A DNA stretch of 64,000 nucleotides from Nematopogon swammerdamellus (lineage: Eukaryota > Arthropoda > Insecta > Lepidoptera > Adelidae), in contig OX336340.1 of assembly GCA_946902875.1 (NCBI GenBank), positions 23,079,566 through 23,143,565 on the forward strand, given 5' to 3'. A program made the translations under genes and the position numbers. The notes beneath the pieces were generated by a model. The model was not told the DNA's origin. It was given only the letters and a program-made list of their open reading frames with translations, and did no database searches. Each line of letters opens with the position of its first letter. Within the stretch, counting starts at the first letter, position 1. Shown here in pieces: positions 20,960 to 33,697 of this stretch.

Positions 20960-21165
20960 ACAAAAAATAAAATACAAAATTTATAAACTCCGACCGTTAA
21001 AAAAAATTAGGAAACAGTGAAAGATTTGTGGAAAATGCTGTAGCCGAGCTCTTTGTCTATTTGAATGCTTCTACACGATACGCCCGACTACAGCATTTTC
21101 TACGGATCTTTGTTTCCTGATTTTTTTTGGCAGTCGGATTTTATAAATTTTTCATTTTAGTTTCA
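20960..21165. mobile_element. Palindromic element with ~50-80 bp inverted arms
   Basis: The left arm (AATTTATAAACTCCGACCG..., AGGAAACAGTGAAAGAT, GAAAATGCTGTAG) is mirrored on the right (CTACAGCATTTTCTACGGATC, TTTGTTTCCTGATTTTTTTT, CAGTCGGATTTTATAAATT). Short loop, no frame; MITE-like. Confidence 0.6.
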
Positions 21166-21398
21166 AACCGTTCAGTGTGGTATATTTTTGAAAGATTCGT
21201 CTTTTCGACACGGTGGGTTTGAAGAAAATTATTTTTAAAGTGTGACAATATGACACTAACGGCAGCCATTTTAAATTCTCGAAAAAAAACATTTCCTATG
21301 ACTTTCCCGCAAGTGAGACGAATATAACGAGACCTCATATGTTAAAATCTATCAAGCCGATTAGGCTCTACCGGGTGTAACATAGAAATAGCTTACTA

Positions 21399-21636
21399 CC
21401 CTTCTTACCTTACTAGGTGGTAGGGTTTATCCCGGCCGGGTTGGTACCACCGCACTGAGCGAAACGTCTGTCGAAACGGCTATGTAAATAGTTCGTGTTT
21501 TCCGTCCAGTTCAGTGTAGCCGGCGCGAAATGAAGGGAAGCACTGACATGGCACCTAGTTCTCCCGGTGTTATGGGCTGACATCACGGATGTTGTAGGTG
21601 ATGTAGCCAACCGTGTCAAGATTCCATAAAAAAAAA
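21399..21636 (+). repeat. SINE family 1 body with poly(A) tail
   Basis: CCCTTCTTACCTTACTAGG, GGTGGTAGGGTTTATCCCGG, CACTGAGCGAAACGTC, TCAGTGTAGCCGGCGCG, GGTGTTATGGGCTGACATCA, GATTCCAT followed by an A-run. Confidence 0.85.
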
Positions 21637-23924
21637 ATAGACTATACATACATCCACTAGAAAACATAACCCTCCTTCTCGCCCTCCTTTTTGCTGCAGT
21701 CGGGCAAAAAGGCGGAATTAAGGTGTTGTGTGTCTCCCTCCCTACAATGTGTCATCCAGCACTCCCAGCGGCTACACAAAGAATCAACTCATCTTCACAC
21801 TTTTCCGATGCAATATCTATCGACACACCTACTCATGTATCATCATCAGCCAGTAGTGTAACCTTGACTTTGTTTGTCATCAACGCGATACGGCGCGTCT
21901 CGAACCGTTCGGTTTTCGACCGAGATACTTGCGTCTCAGAAATTTACGAACACTCGAGAAATTAAGCCGATGACCACTTTGTTGTGATCGACTCTGTCGA
22001 GGTATGCGATGCGATTTGTGACAGAAAATTTAGCAAGATAACAGATTTTTGCGGCCGCAAGATTAAATGATCGCCCCAGGGTACAGCAAAATCAAAGAAT
22101 ATGCACCTAGAAAAGGAAGACAACGACGTGCATCTGTTTTCTTATCTGACTTTGCAAGAGAAGATGTATTGCGAACTGGAACAGATCTTGCTGATGATCC
22201 GATAGTCTAACTGGAGTTAGATGAAGTTTCAATCTTGACTACCTCAGTTCAACTTTTGCCAGGTCCACAGGTAAGCTGATGTTCGTTTGCGATGCCTTCA
22301 ATCGAAACGTTCTAAAGTTTTACAATAGTGATAGATGAGCACATCTACAATGCACGAAGACGTCAATAACAGCACCTACACACAAAGACACTTTCATCGT
22401 CTATTCACGGATGGCTGCGACCGTTGCGGAGGCGCCGAAGCGTAACTGATGTCCATTATAGACTGCTACTGCGATAACAATCACTTATTCATTAACTTGT
22501 TTACACACAAGTGTCTGTTTTTGCATGCTAATGTCGGTGACAACAAAATGAGGAGATTTGCGTAAACAATCTTTACGTAATTTTGCTAGATCTAGGTATG
22601 TCGCTAGCTGTTATGTCGTGTTCTACAATTTGTTGGAACCACGGATACATCCTACTCAATGACGGCCTACGGAATGAAATACGATTTTATTCGTAGAAGA
22701 CGTTTTACAAAATTCTGTCTTCTTCATTCGTCATTCAGTTGTTTTCCTGGGTCCATAAGTTTAAGTTGGACTGAAGGGAGTGCCATACAGTTTGGAGTAC
22801 CGATCTGTAATTTTGACCATCGAACCACCTAGCTGAAGTTCTACAATCGCTCGCTCAGTCCAATGGTAGATCGATTTTTTTGCCTCAAAACAGCGATCAG
22901 CGTGCGTCTTCCCCCTAGCCGACCGCCCCTAAGAGTGGCGCGGTTTCTTGTTTTGGTTGACTGCAGTTCACCATTCCCTAAAGAGTCAATCAGGGAGTCA
23001 ATGAGGAGTGATGATGATAGTCTGTCAGGCCTTCAGAAAATAGACGCATTTGGGAAAAAATGCCATTTAAAATGTGTGTAATCTCCACAAGACGGGCGAC
23101 TGAAGATGTTGCGTTTGCGTGTGAGCGTGCAGCGCCCGACGCTCATTGGGGCCGGTTATTTTTGTGTCGCCACTAAAAATACGAGCGGTCAACACTCGCC
23201 CACCAAAGTCCGCTAATTACTCGTCCGGTTAACTTGCACCGGGAAGAAATGTGAGAATATTGCAGAGCGCCAGAGGTAGCCTAGGCTCATGCGTCAAACA
23301 ACTCTTTCAAATGGAAGCGAAGTCCGATGGTACTTTACTTTCGTGAGACTAATAATGCTACAGAGAGTATCAGGATCCAAGAGTATCAAAGTGTTAAGTA
23401 GTTATATTTGCACTAAAGATCGAATGTGTAATGTAAACGTCAAAGCAGGTGTTGTTGAGTGAACGGGCACTGCAGACGTAGATTGTTGTGGCAATGAGAT
23501 GGATCACGAGATCAAGATGATATAGCATGATGTAAGATAATTAAAAGAGAATCCCGTGGAGAATACAAACTACATGGTCTAGTGCAAAAAAGTAATTAAA
23601 AAGCATGTCCTGATTTTATTACGTAGAGATGCCGTAGTATTCAAGGTCGACTTAAGACGGCTTCTGTTAATTAATTCCCAAATCAGGTTAGCTCGCATCG
23701 TAAAGTTTTGAAGTAAATAACAAACAACTACAAACTTCATGCCCTCAACTATAATATCTACGACATAACAAATGTGCTCTTAATTATCTTCATCCAATTA
23801 ATGGCTTAGGGCAAGCTTACTCGTCGCACGCACGTTTCAGCATCAGCGAAACCCATAATAGTGCTCCATTTTTTTCATGTAAGTACTCAGAAGCATTCAG
23901 ACTAATGTGTGTGGAATTATAGTA
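21637..23924. other. No recognisable gene or repeat
   Basis: About 2.3 kb of mixed AT-rich DNA with only short chance frames. Confidence 0.5.
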
Positions 23925-24035
23925 AAGTTAATCCGTCCTGAGCCTTGTAGCCATAACCATTCCAACCAGTTTCCATTGAAGACAATGGGTCTCAGCCACA
24001 AAACTTGTTGTCTGTTGTACCGACGTTTATTGAGG
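23925..24035 (+). repeat. Dispersed repeat family 4, copy 1
   Basis: AATCCGTCCTGAGCC, TAGCCATAACCATTCC, AACCAGTTTCCATTGAAGAC, AATGGGTCTCAGCCA, TTGTTGTCTGTTGTA match the reverse complement of 46823-46930. Two copies in the window; family unknown to me. Confidence 0.65.
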
Positions 24036-25239
24036 CAAGGGCCAGGAAGAAATAATTTTAGTATAGTTACGTAGGATATGAGTTAATTCCCAGAATCATG
24101 TAATTGGCTACAGACACATCTACATTCCGACATTTATCTTGTTAATAAACTCTGCAAATTAATAAAGAAAGGGGATAGGAGAAGGCATTTCTTTCGATCA
24201 AGCACTAACATTTTAAATCAAATCAAATTAAAGCTGTATAGTTTGTTATGATATGACATGATATTGCACATGCTAGATGAATAAAGTTTTGTTTTAATGC
24301 TCACTTCATTGGCTGCAAAAGACATATTTACTTAAAACGATCCCCAGAATATCCGCGGCACACGTCATCATTATACATATCTTATAACGTGTTTATATTA
24401 ATTCAAACGTATTCTATAATATTTTACACTTTCGCTCTAAATGTTACACTAACCTTGCGCCTGGTTTTAATTTGATCTTCACCCAAAGACTTGCGGCATA
24501 AAATCGGAGCAGTTCTATTTCCTTATGGTTTTGCTTTGGTTAGGTGCATGTATAATTAATTAAATCTTTCTCGTCTGCAATAAATAATTTCAATTCGATT
24601 CGCCTTCCTTCCTAATTCTTGATTCCTGCGATGAGAGGTTACTCTGCACAAGGTAGACCTGCAACTTCAGTTGCTAAACAACGGAGTGTCTTCACATCAC
24701 ATCAGGAAACCTTTGTAACATTTTTATAACGAAACGCTAAAAGCCTCCGACATCCCGGTGAATGCACTGCACCGCTAATCAGCTCGGAATGCAGCGAGAG
24801 TGCACGGAATGCATCGGGGATTCATGCAGTGATCAAATCGTGGCGTCACCTTCATTGTATGCACTGCGAGTGCTAATAAATTGGGCACACCGCTAATTTC
24901 GCCAACGCGAATGCACGGCGGGAGCACTCCAATCATCTGTAGCGACATACGCCTCAAGCGAAGTGTACTCTGGGTAGTAATTTCGTGATCACGTTATCAA
25001 ATTTAAAAAATAATGCGATTATAGAAACATTGATGATAGTTCTGCAGAAAGTTACGAACAATAAACCATTTACATAACTGAAACAATGAAGATTCACAAA
25101 TTTTATTACAAATTTCGAATTTAGTTGATAATGTTTCTTTGAAAAGTCGGCATTCGGAAGGAATAACGACTTAATATCAACTCTAAGCCTCAATTGTGGG
25201 AAGGAGGATTATCGTGCGTCTGGCTATGATTCCGCTCAT
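24036..25239. other. No gene; cluster of GAATGCA words at 24752-24945
   Basis: AT-rich DNA. Between 24752 and 24945 the words GTGAATGCACTGC, CGGAATGCAGCGAG, CGGAATGCATCGG, GTATGCACTGCGAG and GCGAATGCACGGCG recur, with GCTAAT between some of them. This is either a decayed minisatellite or a cluster of binding sites. Confidence 0.4.
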
Positions 25240-25345
25240 CTAGGATTATCTCAAGGAATCAAAAGAAGACATATACATTTCTGGGAGATAATCTTTAGAT
25301 TAGCTGAATCTGATGATAATCACTTAAGTGGGCCTAAAGAATAAC
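25240..25345. repeat. Dispersed repeat family 6, copy 1
   Basis: TAGGATTATCTCAAGGA, GAAGACATATACATTTC, GGGAGATAATCTT and GAATCTGATGATAA align with 29004-29115. Confidence 0.5.
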
Positions 25346-25445
25346 CCACAAGTATTGTTTCTTTCGAATCCTATCACTTGTAGACGATGGTAGAGATGAC
25401 ATCGAATTTCCGACGTGAATAAAACACGAGTCACGACAATGTCAT

Positions 25446-25490
25446 TAACGATTAACGTTTAACGATTAACGATTAACGATTAACGATAAC
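25446..25490. repeat. (ATTAACG)n heptamer microsatellite
   Basis: About six units of ACGATTA/ACGTTTA. It is not the insect telomere repeat TTAGG. Confidence 0.8.
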
Positions 25491-26380
25491 GTACAGCATA
25501 TACCAAACGAAAAAAATATCACTCTTTATCAAGGTCGTGCCTTATGCTGTGCTTGCACCTTGCACTATGTATTACATACAATTAATTCAAGACTGAGCAA
25601 ATTAACATATTTTATTAGCTTGTTTTTAAGCGACAAGTGCACGTAATTTAGAACAGATAATAAATCTGCGAAAGAGAACGTTTCGCAACAAATCGTTTCG
25701 GGCTCTTTCAAAAAGACTTCTTACATTATGTTAGTGTCATTATGATGTTGAAACAGCAGTGGAGTAGTGCCAAGTCTAGTGTCCCATATACTAAATGATG
25801 ATTTATAACTTCTCTCTGGGCGTTATTTACTAAAACAATAGAAAGATCGACTCGATTATGTATGAGTCAGTGTTATGTATGAAAGACAAGCAAGAGTAAA
25901 TACCTAGCTTATCTCCTTGTCTAGTTGAATCATCCAGTTGTTTGAGAGATATTATCATAGATAGAGCGAGCGTGAGGTTTATATCAACAAAGATGCTGGA
26001 TAAATTATGATCCCGTACACTATTTTGTTTTCTTATTTTGCTCACATTCTGCCGAACTTGGCTTTTCCTATTTTTTAGAGTGTGCTGTTACGTACTTAGA
26101 CGTAAGTAATATTTCAAATCGTCGTTCCACAGTTGAAATTATTTTATTAACATGATACCTTGTTGCATGCGTGTGCAATGCACGGGTAAATAGCTAAATA
26201 ACAGCATAGGTTGAAGAGGAAAGGTCCGTCCTCGGCAAAAATGTACGACGTAATATATGGACGGCCCCATTGTACTGTGCTCCTCGCTGTCGTTCACTTC
26301 GATTCAACCCAGCCACTTTGATCAACCTTCATTCAGTGCAGTGCGCATACATAAATAAACATGATGTCTTAGCGCAGTCG
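25491..26380. other. No recognisable feature
   Basis: AT-rich spacer. Confidence 0.5.
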
Positions 26381-26660
26381 CATAGACTGTGGCGTCTCGT
26401 CTCCCGACCGCAGTGACGACGGCGGCGCGGCGCCCTGTGTGCGTCATCGCTCGGCGCGCTGCATTCCTTTCAGATTGTGCTGGAATGCATTTTACACTGC
26501 GCCTGCACACATCCAGCCAGCATCCCCCCCCTTCCCCCCCCCCCCGCCGCCGCGGCCGCGTCAACCGTGACCCCAATAGCTCAGCGCACGCACTCCTATC
26601 CCATTTGTCAATGAACCACCACCCCTGGGATAGTGACTCGCTGTGAATCATTCGAGAAGG
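26381..26660. other. CpG-rich patch, possible promoter or first exon
   Basis: A GC- and CpG-rich island in AT-rich surroundings, with C-runs at 26525-26545 and GCCGCCGCGGCCGCG. TCAGTGCAGTGCG (26334) nearby resembles an arthropod initiator. Frames open on both strands here because of base composition; no protein family is recognised. Confidence 0.3.
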
Positions 26661-28260
26661 GATCAACTCGGCGCATCCTGTCGGGCGTTTTCCTTTATTG
26701 AGTGCATGAGTTCATGTACATACTTTCATGACCACTTATCTTCGTCATATTCACCGTCAGATAATATACATTGATGGACGATATACAGATAACTTACTTT
26801 ATGTGAAGCCTACTAGGTGTTCCCGCGGCATCACCTCGCGGTGGCATAATCATTAAATATATCCTATAGATAGAGTTATGTAGTCTCATGTGCCAGAAAA
26901 TGTCAGTGAATTGACTGGAGTAGTTTTCGACTTTTAAGCAAATAAGCGAACATAGAATCGAAGACGGGCGCATCGTTACAGATTTTTCACTCTATCAGTT
27001 AGGTAGGATTATCTGACATCAATACCAAACTTGATTAATTACGCATACTGATAATGACCACGAAATATTTTACCAATAGTAATTAATTATACATAGTTAC
27101 CAAGACTGAACAAGATAATTTCAGAATAGTACCCTAGCATAGCACTGAAGAGAGTCCAACTAACGAAAATGAGATATAACCACCAGTAAGCTGAAACAGA
27201 GTGAGGTTTACCGTAGAAATCTTAAAGAACGATTTGTTGGTTATTTATACGATTATTAATTGAAGTTACCGAGGAAATGATGTAGTTGACATATCATCAG
27301 TTATCTATCACTGATGGATGACATGTTAGGAAGCGAGCAGCATCGGGAATGCCGTCTGCGCCTGCGCAGCGGTACGCGGAGAAAGGAAGTGCTCAGGTGC
27401 GCCCGGTACTCTGTGGTGAGAGTTATTTACGTCTCGCATAAAATTATCACACTCCACACACACCTCTGATAAAACCCATAGTATGTATTACACGTGCACG
27501 AACACACACCGCAGACATGCGTGTGTTCATGTGAACACACACGCGTGCGACACGTGGGTGTCGACTGTCGACGCGTTTCGACGCTCGGAGCGACAACTGC
27601 TCGTCTCGACGAGAGCATTTTTCTTTCACGCTTCACTGTGTCTTTTCTTTTTCTACATTGGTGGATCCATTCTGGGTGCAGTAAGTAGCTTTCAGTACAT
27701 TCCAATAAGCATACTTCTTTATCTTCAACCCAAATTAATTCGTTAAATGTATTTAATCTAAAACATAATAATTAAACTAAAACACTTTCGACATCTGCGA
27801 TTCTTGGAAACCACCGTTGTGCTTTCGTTCCGTCTGAAATTAATAAACGTGTCCGTAGATTATTCACGCATATGTAAATGATAATCTATCATATGAAGAC
27901 CTCGGGGGAAGAACAAGGAATGTCAGTCAAACATAAATTCGAGAAAATCGAATTTTAAAGTTTAAGATTGAGTGATGCAACCATTTTAAGACTAAGAGCT
28001 ATAGTCTGTTCTGCAAATTGGTTTTAAATGTATCTGTGGTTAATTTAAAAGTTAATAAAAAATATTTTTAAAACAAATGTATATAAAAAATGGCACAGAA
28101 AGGAAAAGTTGCATTTTAAAAATTTACAAAAACGAGGGATGTCAGTGACATTCCTTGTTTATGTTAATTGTAAGATCAGTAAATTTAGGCTTTGACAACG
28201 GTACAAGACCTGGAAAATTAAAATAATTAATGTATAATGTAGTTGGAATATCAGCAAGAT
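26661..28260. other. No recognisable gene
   Basis: AT-rich DNA, with an alternating purine-pyrimidine CACACG/GTGTGT stretch at 27485-27570. Confidence 0.5.
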
Positions 28261-28475
28261 TTTTTTTATTGAAACTGACAACATCCGTGATGTCAGCCCA
28301 TAACACCGGGTGAACTAAGTGCCATGGCAGTGCTACACTTTGTTTATGCCGATACACTGAACGGAAAACATTAACTAGTTACATAGTTGTTTCGACCAAC
28401 GTTTCATTCAGTGCGGTGGTACCAACCCGAGCGGGTGAAACCCTACCACCTAGTCCTAGAAAGGTAAGAAGGGAA
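28261..28475 (-). repeat. SINE family 1 body, reverse orientation
   Basis: It begins with the T-run (tail), then GAAACTGACA, ATCCGTGATGTCAGCCCATA, CACTGAACGGAAAAC, TTCATTCAGTGCGGTGGTAC and CCCTACCACCTAG: the exact landmarks of the other copies on the opposite strand. Confidence 0.85.
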
Positions 28476-29003
28476 ATTATTATTACATCTTTAAAAAAAA
28501 TAACACCAATTAACTGCAAAACTCAAAACTAACCTTAAAATGACATAAAATGTTCGCCAACTGGTGCCAACTGACCTAGGACGCAATGTGCTGACATCTC
28601 TTGTTCTTGTGAATTACGCGCGGACATTCCCGATCATTCCCGCGTACGCCTAAACTTCAACTGGATTTTTAGCTATGACAGGGCTTGTTTTTGCCGAACC
28701 TAAATATTACATCAAATAGCCCACCCATTTCTCTACAAGATGGCGCTATTAGTTCAGTTTCGGAAAAAATATGACATTCCTGTTCTTCCCCCGTGCTCTT
28801 CATATGCGGTCAACAACTACAACGATATCGTATGGTTAACCAGGTAATCTATAAATATCCTACACACTTACTACAAATTCCCAACGTAGTCGAATTCCAG
28901 TGCATGCTGAAATTCTTCAACGTAATAGAAATGTCTAAAAAACCTAAACAGCATGTGTGTGTAACAGCATTAAACTAAAGACTTTTTATGGTTCTACAAA
29001 TTT
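28476..29003. other. No recognisable feature
   Basis: AT-rich spacer. Confidence 0.5.
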
Positions 29004-29115
29004 TAGGATTATCCTCACGGATGCAGGCGGAAGATGTTATACATTTCCGCGAGATAATCTTAAGAAGCGGAATCAGAGGATAACCCTGCTACGTGCTCTT
29101 CAGCCTAATAGCACC
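29004..29115. repeat. Dispersed repeat family 6, copy 2
   Basis: TTAGGATTATCCTCACGGAT, GAAGATGTTATACATTTCCG, CGAGATAATCTTAAGAAGC, GGAATCAGAGGATAA align with 25240-25345. Confidence 0.5.
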
Positions 29116-29429
29116 ACGACGTGACTCGAGCATCCATCGGACACCGGACAAACTGCGACATCAAGGCTCGCACGACGTCTTTGGCCTAGCGGTCTCTCGA
29201 TCTCGACCTTCACTGCGAATACGCGCCAGTGCGAAATCACTGCATGGAGCGAGGCAGATGACGAGCATCAAGGAACTTTAGCGCCCTGGCATTTTCCACC
29301 CTAAAAAAACATAGAATCGTTTCTCTTTGTTCTTCTAGATCACCGCTCCTCAAACTTTTATGGCCTGATACCACCTTGCTGAATAATGTTGTAAATCTAG
29401 TTGGTGTTATTGATTGGTAACGACTATAC
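29116..29429. other. No recognisable feature
   Basis: Spacer; 29120-29280 is somewhat GC-rich but shows no homology. Confidence 0.4.
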
Positions 29430-29648
29430 TATAGTGCCACCAGGAAGTTATGATATGTGGCAAATATTCGAATCTGCCTGAATTTCTAAGAAGGGGCGTG
29501 AACTTTCGATCGAAAGTTTGTCGAAATTGAAAATGTATTATGTCATACAATTATCGACAGACTTTCGACCAAAAGTTCACGTCCTTTCTTAGGAATGCAG
29601 ACAGTTGCGCATTTTTCCCACGTATCATAATTTCCTGGTGGCACTATA
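29430..29648. mobile_element. 219-bp palindromic MITE
   Basis: The arms of about 105 bp are imperfect inverted copies over the whole length. The left end is TATAGTGCCACCAGGAAGTT and the right end the matching complement; inner landmarks are CGTGAACTTTCG and its mirror, near 29500 and 29570. ATAC flanks both sides (29426-29429 and 29649-29652), a possible 4-bp duplication; a TA duplication is the alternative. Confidence 0.75.
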
Positions 29649-30699
29649 ATACAAGACTCTGAATTTCGCGTCAGTATACATCTGTCTCTGGTGCGAAACA
29701 CAGCGCAAACAGCACGATAGAGGAGATACTGTGTCAACAATAGGAACAAGAAGCACCAGAAAGGCTTGAATTCAGCAACATAAGTGGAGAAGCTTCCATA
29801 AGCAAGAAGAACAATAACACCCAAAAGTGAGCTAAATGGCCTAGCTAGAAGTACAAAGCAAGCAAGTTCATTATTCAAGCACTATTTCAGCAAATTTGAA
29901 AGTTTCTGCAGGCTACCGTATATTAGAAATTTCTCGTGACAATTTCACTCATTGTCCAGTTAAGAGACTAAAGATAATAATGGGATAACACGTAGCGCTA
30001 TCGCGACCTTGATGGCCAAAACTGGCCCTAAGGCAAAGGAAGTCGACATCTTGTGCGCTCACATCGGCTGTAGATTCCGATATGCGATCAGTAAGTAGTG
30101 CTGTGGCGCATTGCTGTAAGTTGGTTAGTAGGGATATTGGAACGAAACACGGTTTCGTTCCATACAGAGCATCTTGATCTAACCATTATTCACTCTGTGA
30201 GTGATACGGAGTAGCGATCGCCAGATTCGCCAGTATATCAACCCAATAACCATTAAGCAACAGTTAACTGTCGTAAAAAACTGCACATTCCAAAATTTTC
30301 TACGAATCTGCAAAACCTCCCGAGTCTTTCTTTGACCACAATGACTGTCGATCGGCCTCCATCCAGGTACTAGTTCGTCGGCTCGTCGAATTCCGGTCGC
30401 ATTATGACGAAGGCAAGGTCTCAGTTTCCGCAGCAGTACGTGCCCGGAACAGCGAGGTCGAAATTCGGCACGCCATATCACTGCAGACTGCAGCGCCAAA
30501 CGAAAATCTTCAAATTTAATTCTTCTCGTTTTATGTGTTCTGTAAACTGCCGTAAATAAAGTATCAGAGGTAACCAATATGACCGAAAACATAAAACATT
30601 ATAAGCATTGGAAAAATAAAGTTTAAATACCGTCCTTTAAAGTCACCGTCACCAAGCCCAACAACGCACCCAAATGCTGAACAAACATGCTTACGACCG
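29649..30699. other. No recognised gene
   Basis: Minus-strand frames at 29543-29878 and 30179-30592 (137 codons) contain hydrophobic stretches but match no family I know and show no clear splice context. Confidence 0.4.
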
Positions 30700-30830
30700 T
30701 CTCTCAATAGAATGGTGTAAACAAACAGGGACAGGCAATTTTCACTTGCAATGCCACGGTCGTGACACACCTCTGACGCTTCTTCTACACTCATAATCTT
30801 CATCCAAAAGTCTTCAAGAATCATTTGTCG
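30700..30830 (-). pseudogene. Possible LINE Pol C-terminal relic
   Basis: The minus-strand residues KIMSVEEASEVCHDR resemble NIMRVEEAAGVCQD in the LINE tail at 17640-17710, with similar spacing to a following CL.L. This is a weak match on a short segment. Confidence 0.3.
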
Positions 30831-33697
30831 CTGGCGTTTCTCAGCATATAGTACTACTGGCAAAAGTCTTCAACTCAATAATCAAGTCTGGAGTAAATGC
30901 GTCGGTCGCGATCCAATGAATCATCGAACGCATTATCCTTGCGTGAACTGAGGTCGGCCGACATGCAGGGTCATGGGTAGAAGTTACCCGACGACGACAT
31001 GCACAGCAATAACAGGAAGGACCTCGTTCTGTACGCGTCGTGCGTGTAGATGTACTGTGTAAGGATATTGAATAAACCATTTCACAATGTTGGGTGGTGG
31101 TTGGGTGGGTTAGTTTGCGAAGAATGCCGTAAGTAAGGCATTAAACTCGCATTTTGATTTAAAGCATTAAAATATTCCATTATAAAGCTAATAATATAAG
31201 TGCCTAACGATATATATAAAACAATGGACTCGAAGAGCATGTGTGAAATTAAATCAAAGAACTGAACATGATTTTTACGTATGCTAAGGCTAACTCAACG
31301 TAGCGTAGGTATACACAATTAAATGTTGGCAATGACGTCGTCCATAGAACCTGACGTTTCAAACTGAGATTAAGACTAAAATAAAAGTATGTACAATCAA
31401 TCACGGCCTTGGTCGTGTCTGCGAATGCTAAAATAAAAATGTCACCAATCAGCGACAGTAAAAGCGTTTTAATCAATCATCTGTTCGTCCGTGTGAAACT
31501 CGAACATCACTGCTGCGAAAGCGGCGCAGTAACTCATGAGGAGTTCTGTCACCGCTGAATGAGGCGACGATGACAAATTATGATTTGATTGCTGATACGG
31601 ATACAAGTCCATTTCGTAGCATGACTTCGACCTTCTGTCTGGGATAATTTGTAAGCTTACGTAAGGTAATCATGAAGGAACCGGACTGACGTGCAGATAA
31701 GAGGCAGCTTTCGCAAAAAATGGCTTTCCCAAAAGCTTCGTAAGTTCAAATTCTTTGCCTGAAAGTTTAACCCGATATTAAAATAGCTTAAAAGTTATTC
31801 CGGAGCTGATATCGTACATAGGTGGTTATATTGAAAAGAACATCTGCTATAGTAACTTTTAAAATCGTGTTTTGATTGAAGCGTCAAAGTTCAGAACTTG
31901 GTAATACAATGTTCTACATTGCTGGGTTTCATGTCATGTAATATTTTATTCAGCTTAAGGATACTACTGGATGGCCTGCCTGACATCCGGCTCCCTGAAT
32001 GAAGAGTAATTAATTACGTGTTTGTTTACCTAATGAACGAGGTTGAATAACTATAGAACCGCGCAAACGCTTTCACCCGCACACCACAAGACTTACGAAA
32101 TTCTACAGATAGAGATCGAATCTCGCGGCAAACGGACCATGCCCTACCGCACACGAATCGAAACCAAGAATTTGGGTGCTATTCTGTAGGACATATTTCT
32201 TGCTTGTTCCATTTATAGAATTTATAACCTTAAAACTTCTCCATTTTTCAAATGAGGCTGGGTCCAATTACTTAGTTCCATTTCAAATCGACATGCTCAC
32301 AGCATGATACTGCGACACAGAATAATTGCAGGCACGTTAGGTTAGGTTAGGTTTTGCTTACTTAGTATAATTCAAGAGTTTTTCTGCGGTGTCTTCGAAC
32401 TGCCAATGGAAACGTGAAAGTATGAGAAAATTTTCGCACTGTCTCGTGTCGTCGCGATGCTACACACGCACTCGTTCCATGCAATTAAATTCTCTTACGA
32501 ATATTTGCGAGCGAAGTGTTTGCTTCGCGATCGTCAGAGAATCGGAGTAGACTCCTGAGGTGGTTTCTCGTTAGGTAATCAGCTCTTGAGATTGATCGGC
32601 GCAGAGAATATCAAGATGAGACGGATGACTTGCGACGAGTCATTTGAGATTGCTCCATCAACGTCGCGACTTGCACGGATATAATGCTATTCCAAGTACG
32701 ATGATGCGATCTTGATTGAATTTTTATATGCACGCTTGTAATTCGACATCATGTTTTGTAACATTGAAAGCAAACATGTAATACGAAAGTGTCCGATGTT
32801 TCTCGTAAAAGCCGGTTACCTTGAGTTTATTTCTTGAATAACGCGACCAATATGTTTGACTAGAAGGGCTGATTGTCAGAGGTCAGATTTCGCAATAATA
32901 TTGCAACTTTGAAAACTGTTTTCCAAAAGCCACGAATAGGTTCGCAAAGGCGTTACAAATAATTTTTAACGTGAAATAATTTAGGTGATTCTACGTAAGT
33001 TTATGAAAATTATGTTCATAATATACCTGTCATATCTAACGCCAAATTATGATAAAATTAATGGCACTGCAGAGATGTTGACGAACGCGTTATCGTAATA
33101 ATTAATTCTAGATGCCACCAAGAATTATTTCCATTTGTCTTAATGGATTAAATATTCATACATAGCCTTGAATTAACATAATTTTCGAGGGTTTCCTTTG
33201 TTGAAATTGCCATCACCCACTCATCCTTTAGTACTATTAACCCCCTCTTAGCGTACTATGAACTAATTTTGAAAGACCTTATATATTCTGTGGGTTCACG
33301 TCGCGACATTTGCCATTGCCACCATGTAAAGAGGCGTGTCACATCACAATGTGCGTAGTTCATTCAAGGTGTGGGTCGTGCGTAATACTGGGCGGTAAGA
33401 CATAATGTGGTGCTTTGGAATTTGGCCACCAATGCGATAAATCGAAAGGTTAAGATAGGTTTAAGTGAGGACATAGAATAACATGTGGTGCCCCGATTCC
33501 TCGGTGTTCGAGATCAGAGTAGCACGCCAGGCCAGCATGCGGTCGGTCTCGGTCCAACTTCCAATACAGGCCAGCTATGTCGCGCTTGTTGTGTAAGTCG
33601 ATACGACCACGGACGAGGTGTGGGAAGGTGTGTGGCGCGGACGCGGCATGTGTTCGACCATCTGTTCGTTCGTTCGCAAGAATCCTCTGAATAATTT
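30831..33697. other. No recognisable gene or repeat
   Basis: Nearly 2.9 kb of AT-rich DNA. Only a three-copy GTTAG run (32337-32352) stands out. Confidence 0.5.

Noticed and set aside
26389..26646. Overlapping frames on both strands at the CpG-rich patch
   Set aside because: Stop codons are rare here because of GC content; both strands are open and neither shows a domain.
30179..30592. 137-codon minus-strand frame with a hydrophobic stretch
   Set aside because: No recognisable family, no splice context, surroundings noncoding; probably chance.
32337..32354. GTTAG run, and CCTAACCTAACC at 38860, as interstitial telomere repeats (TTAGG)
   Set aside because: Only two or three units; too short to separate from chance.
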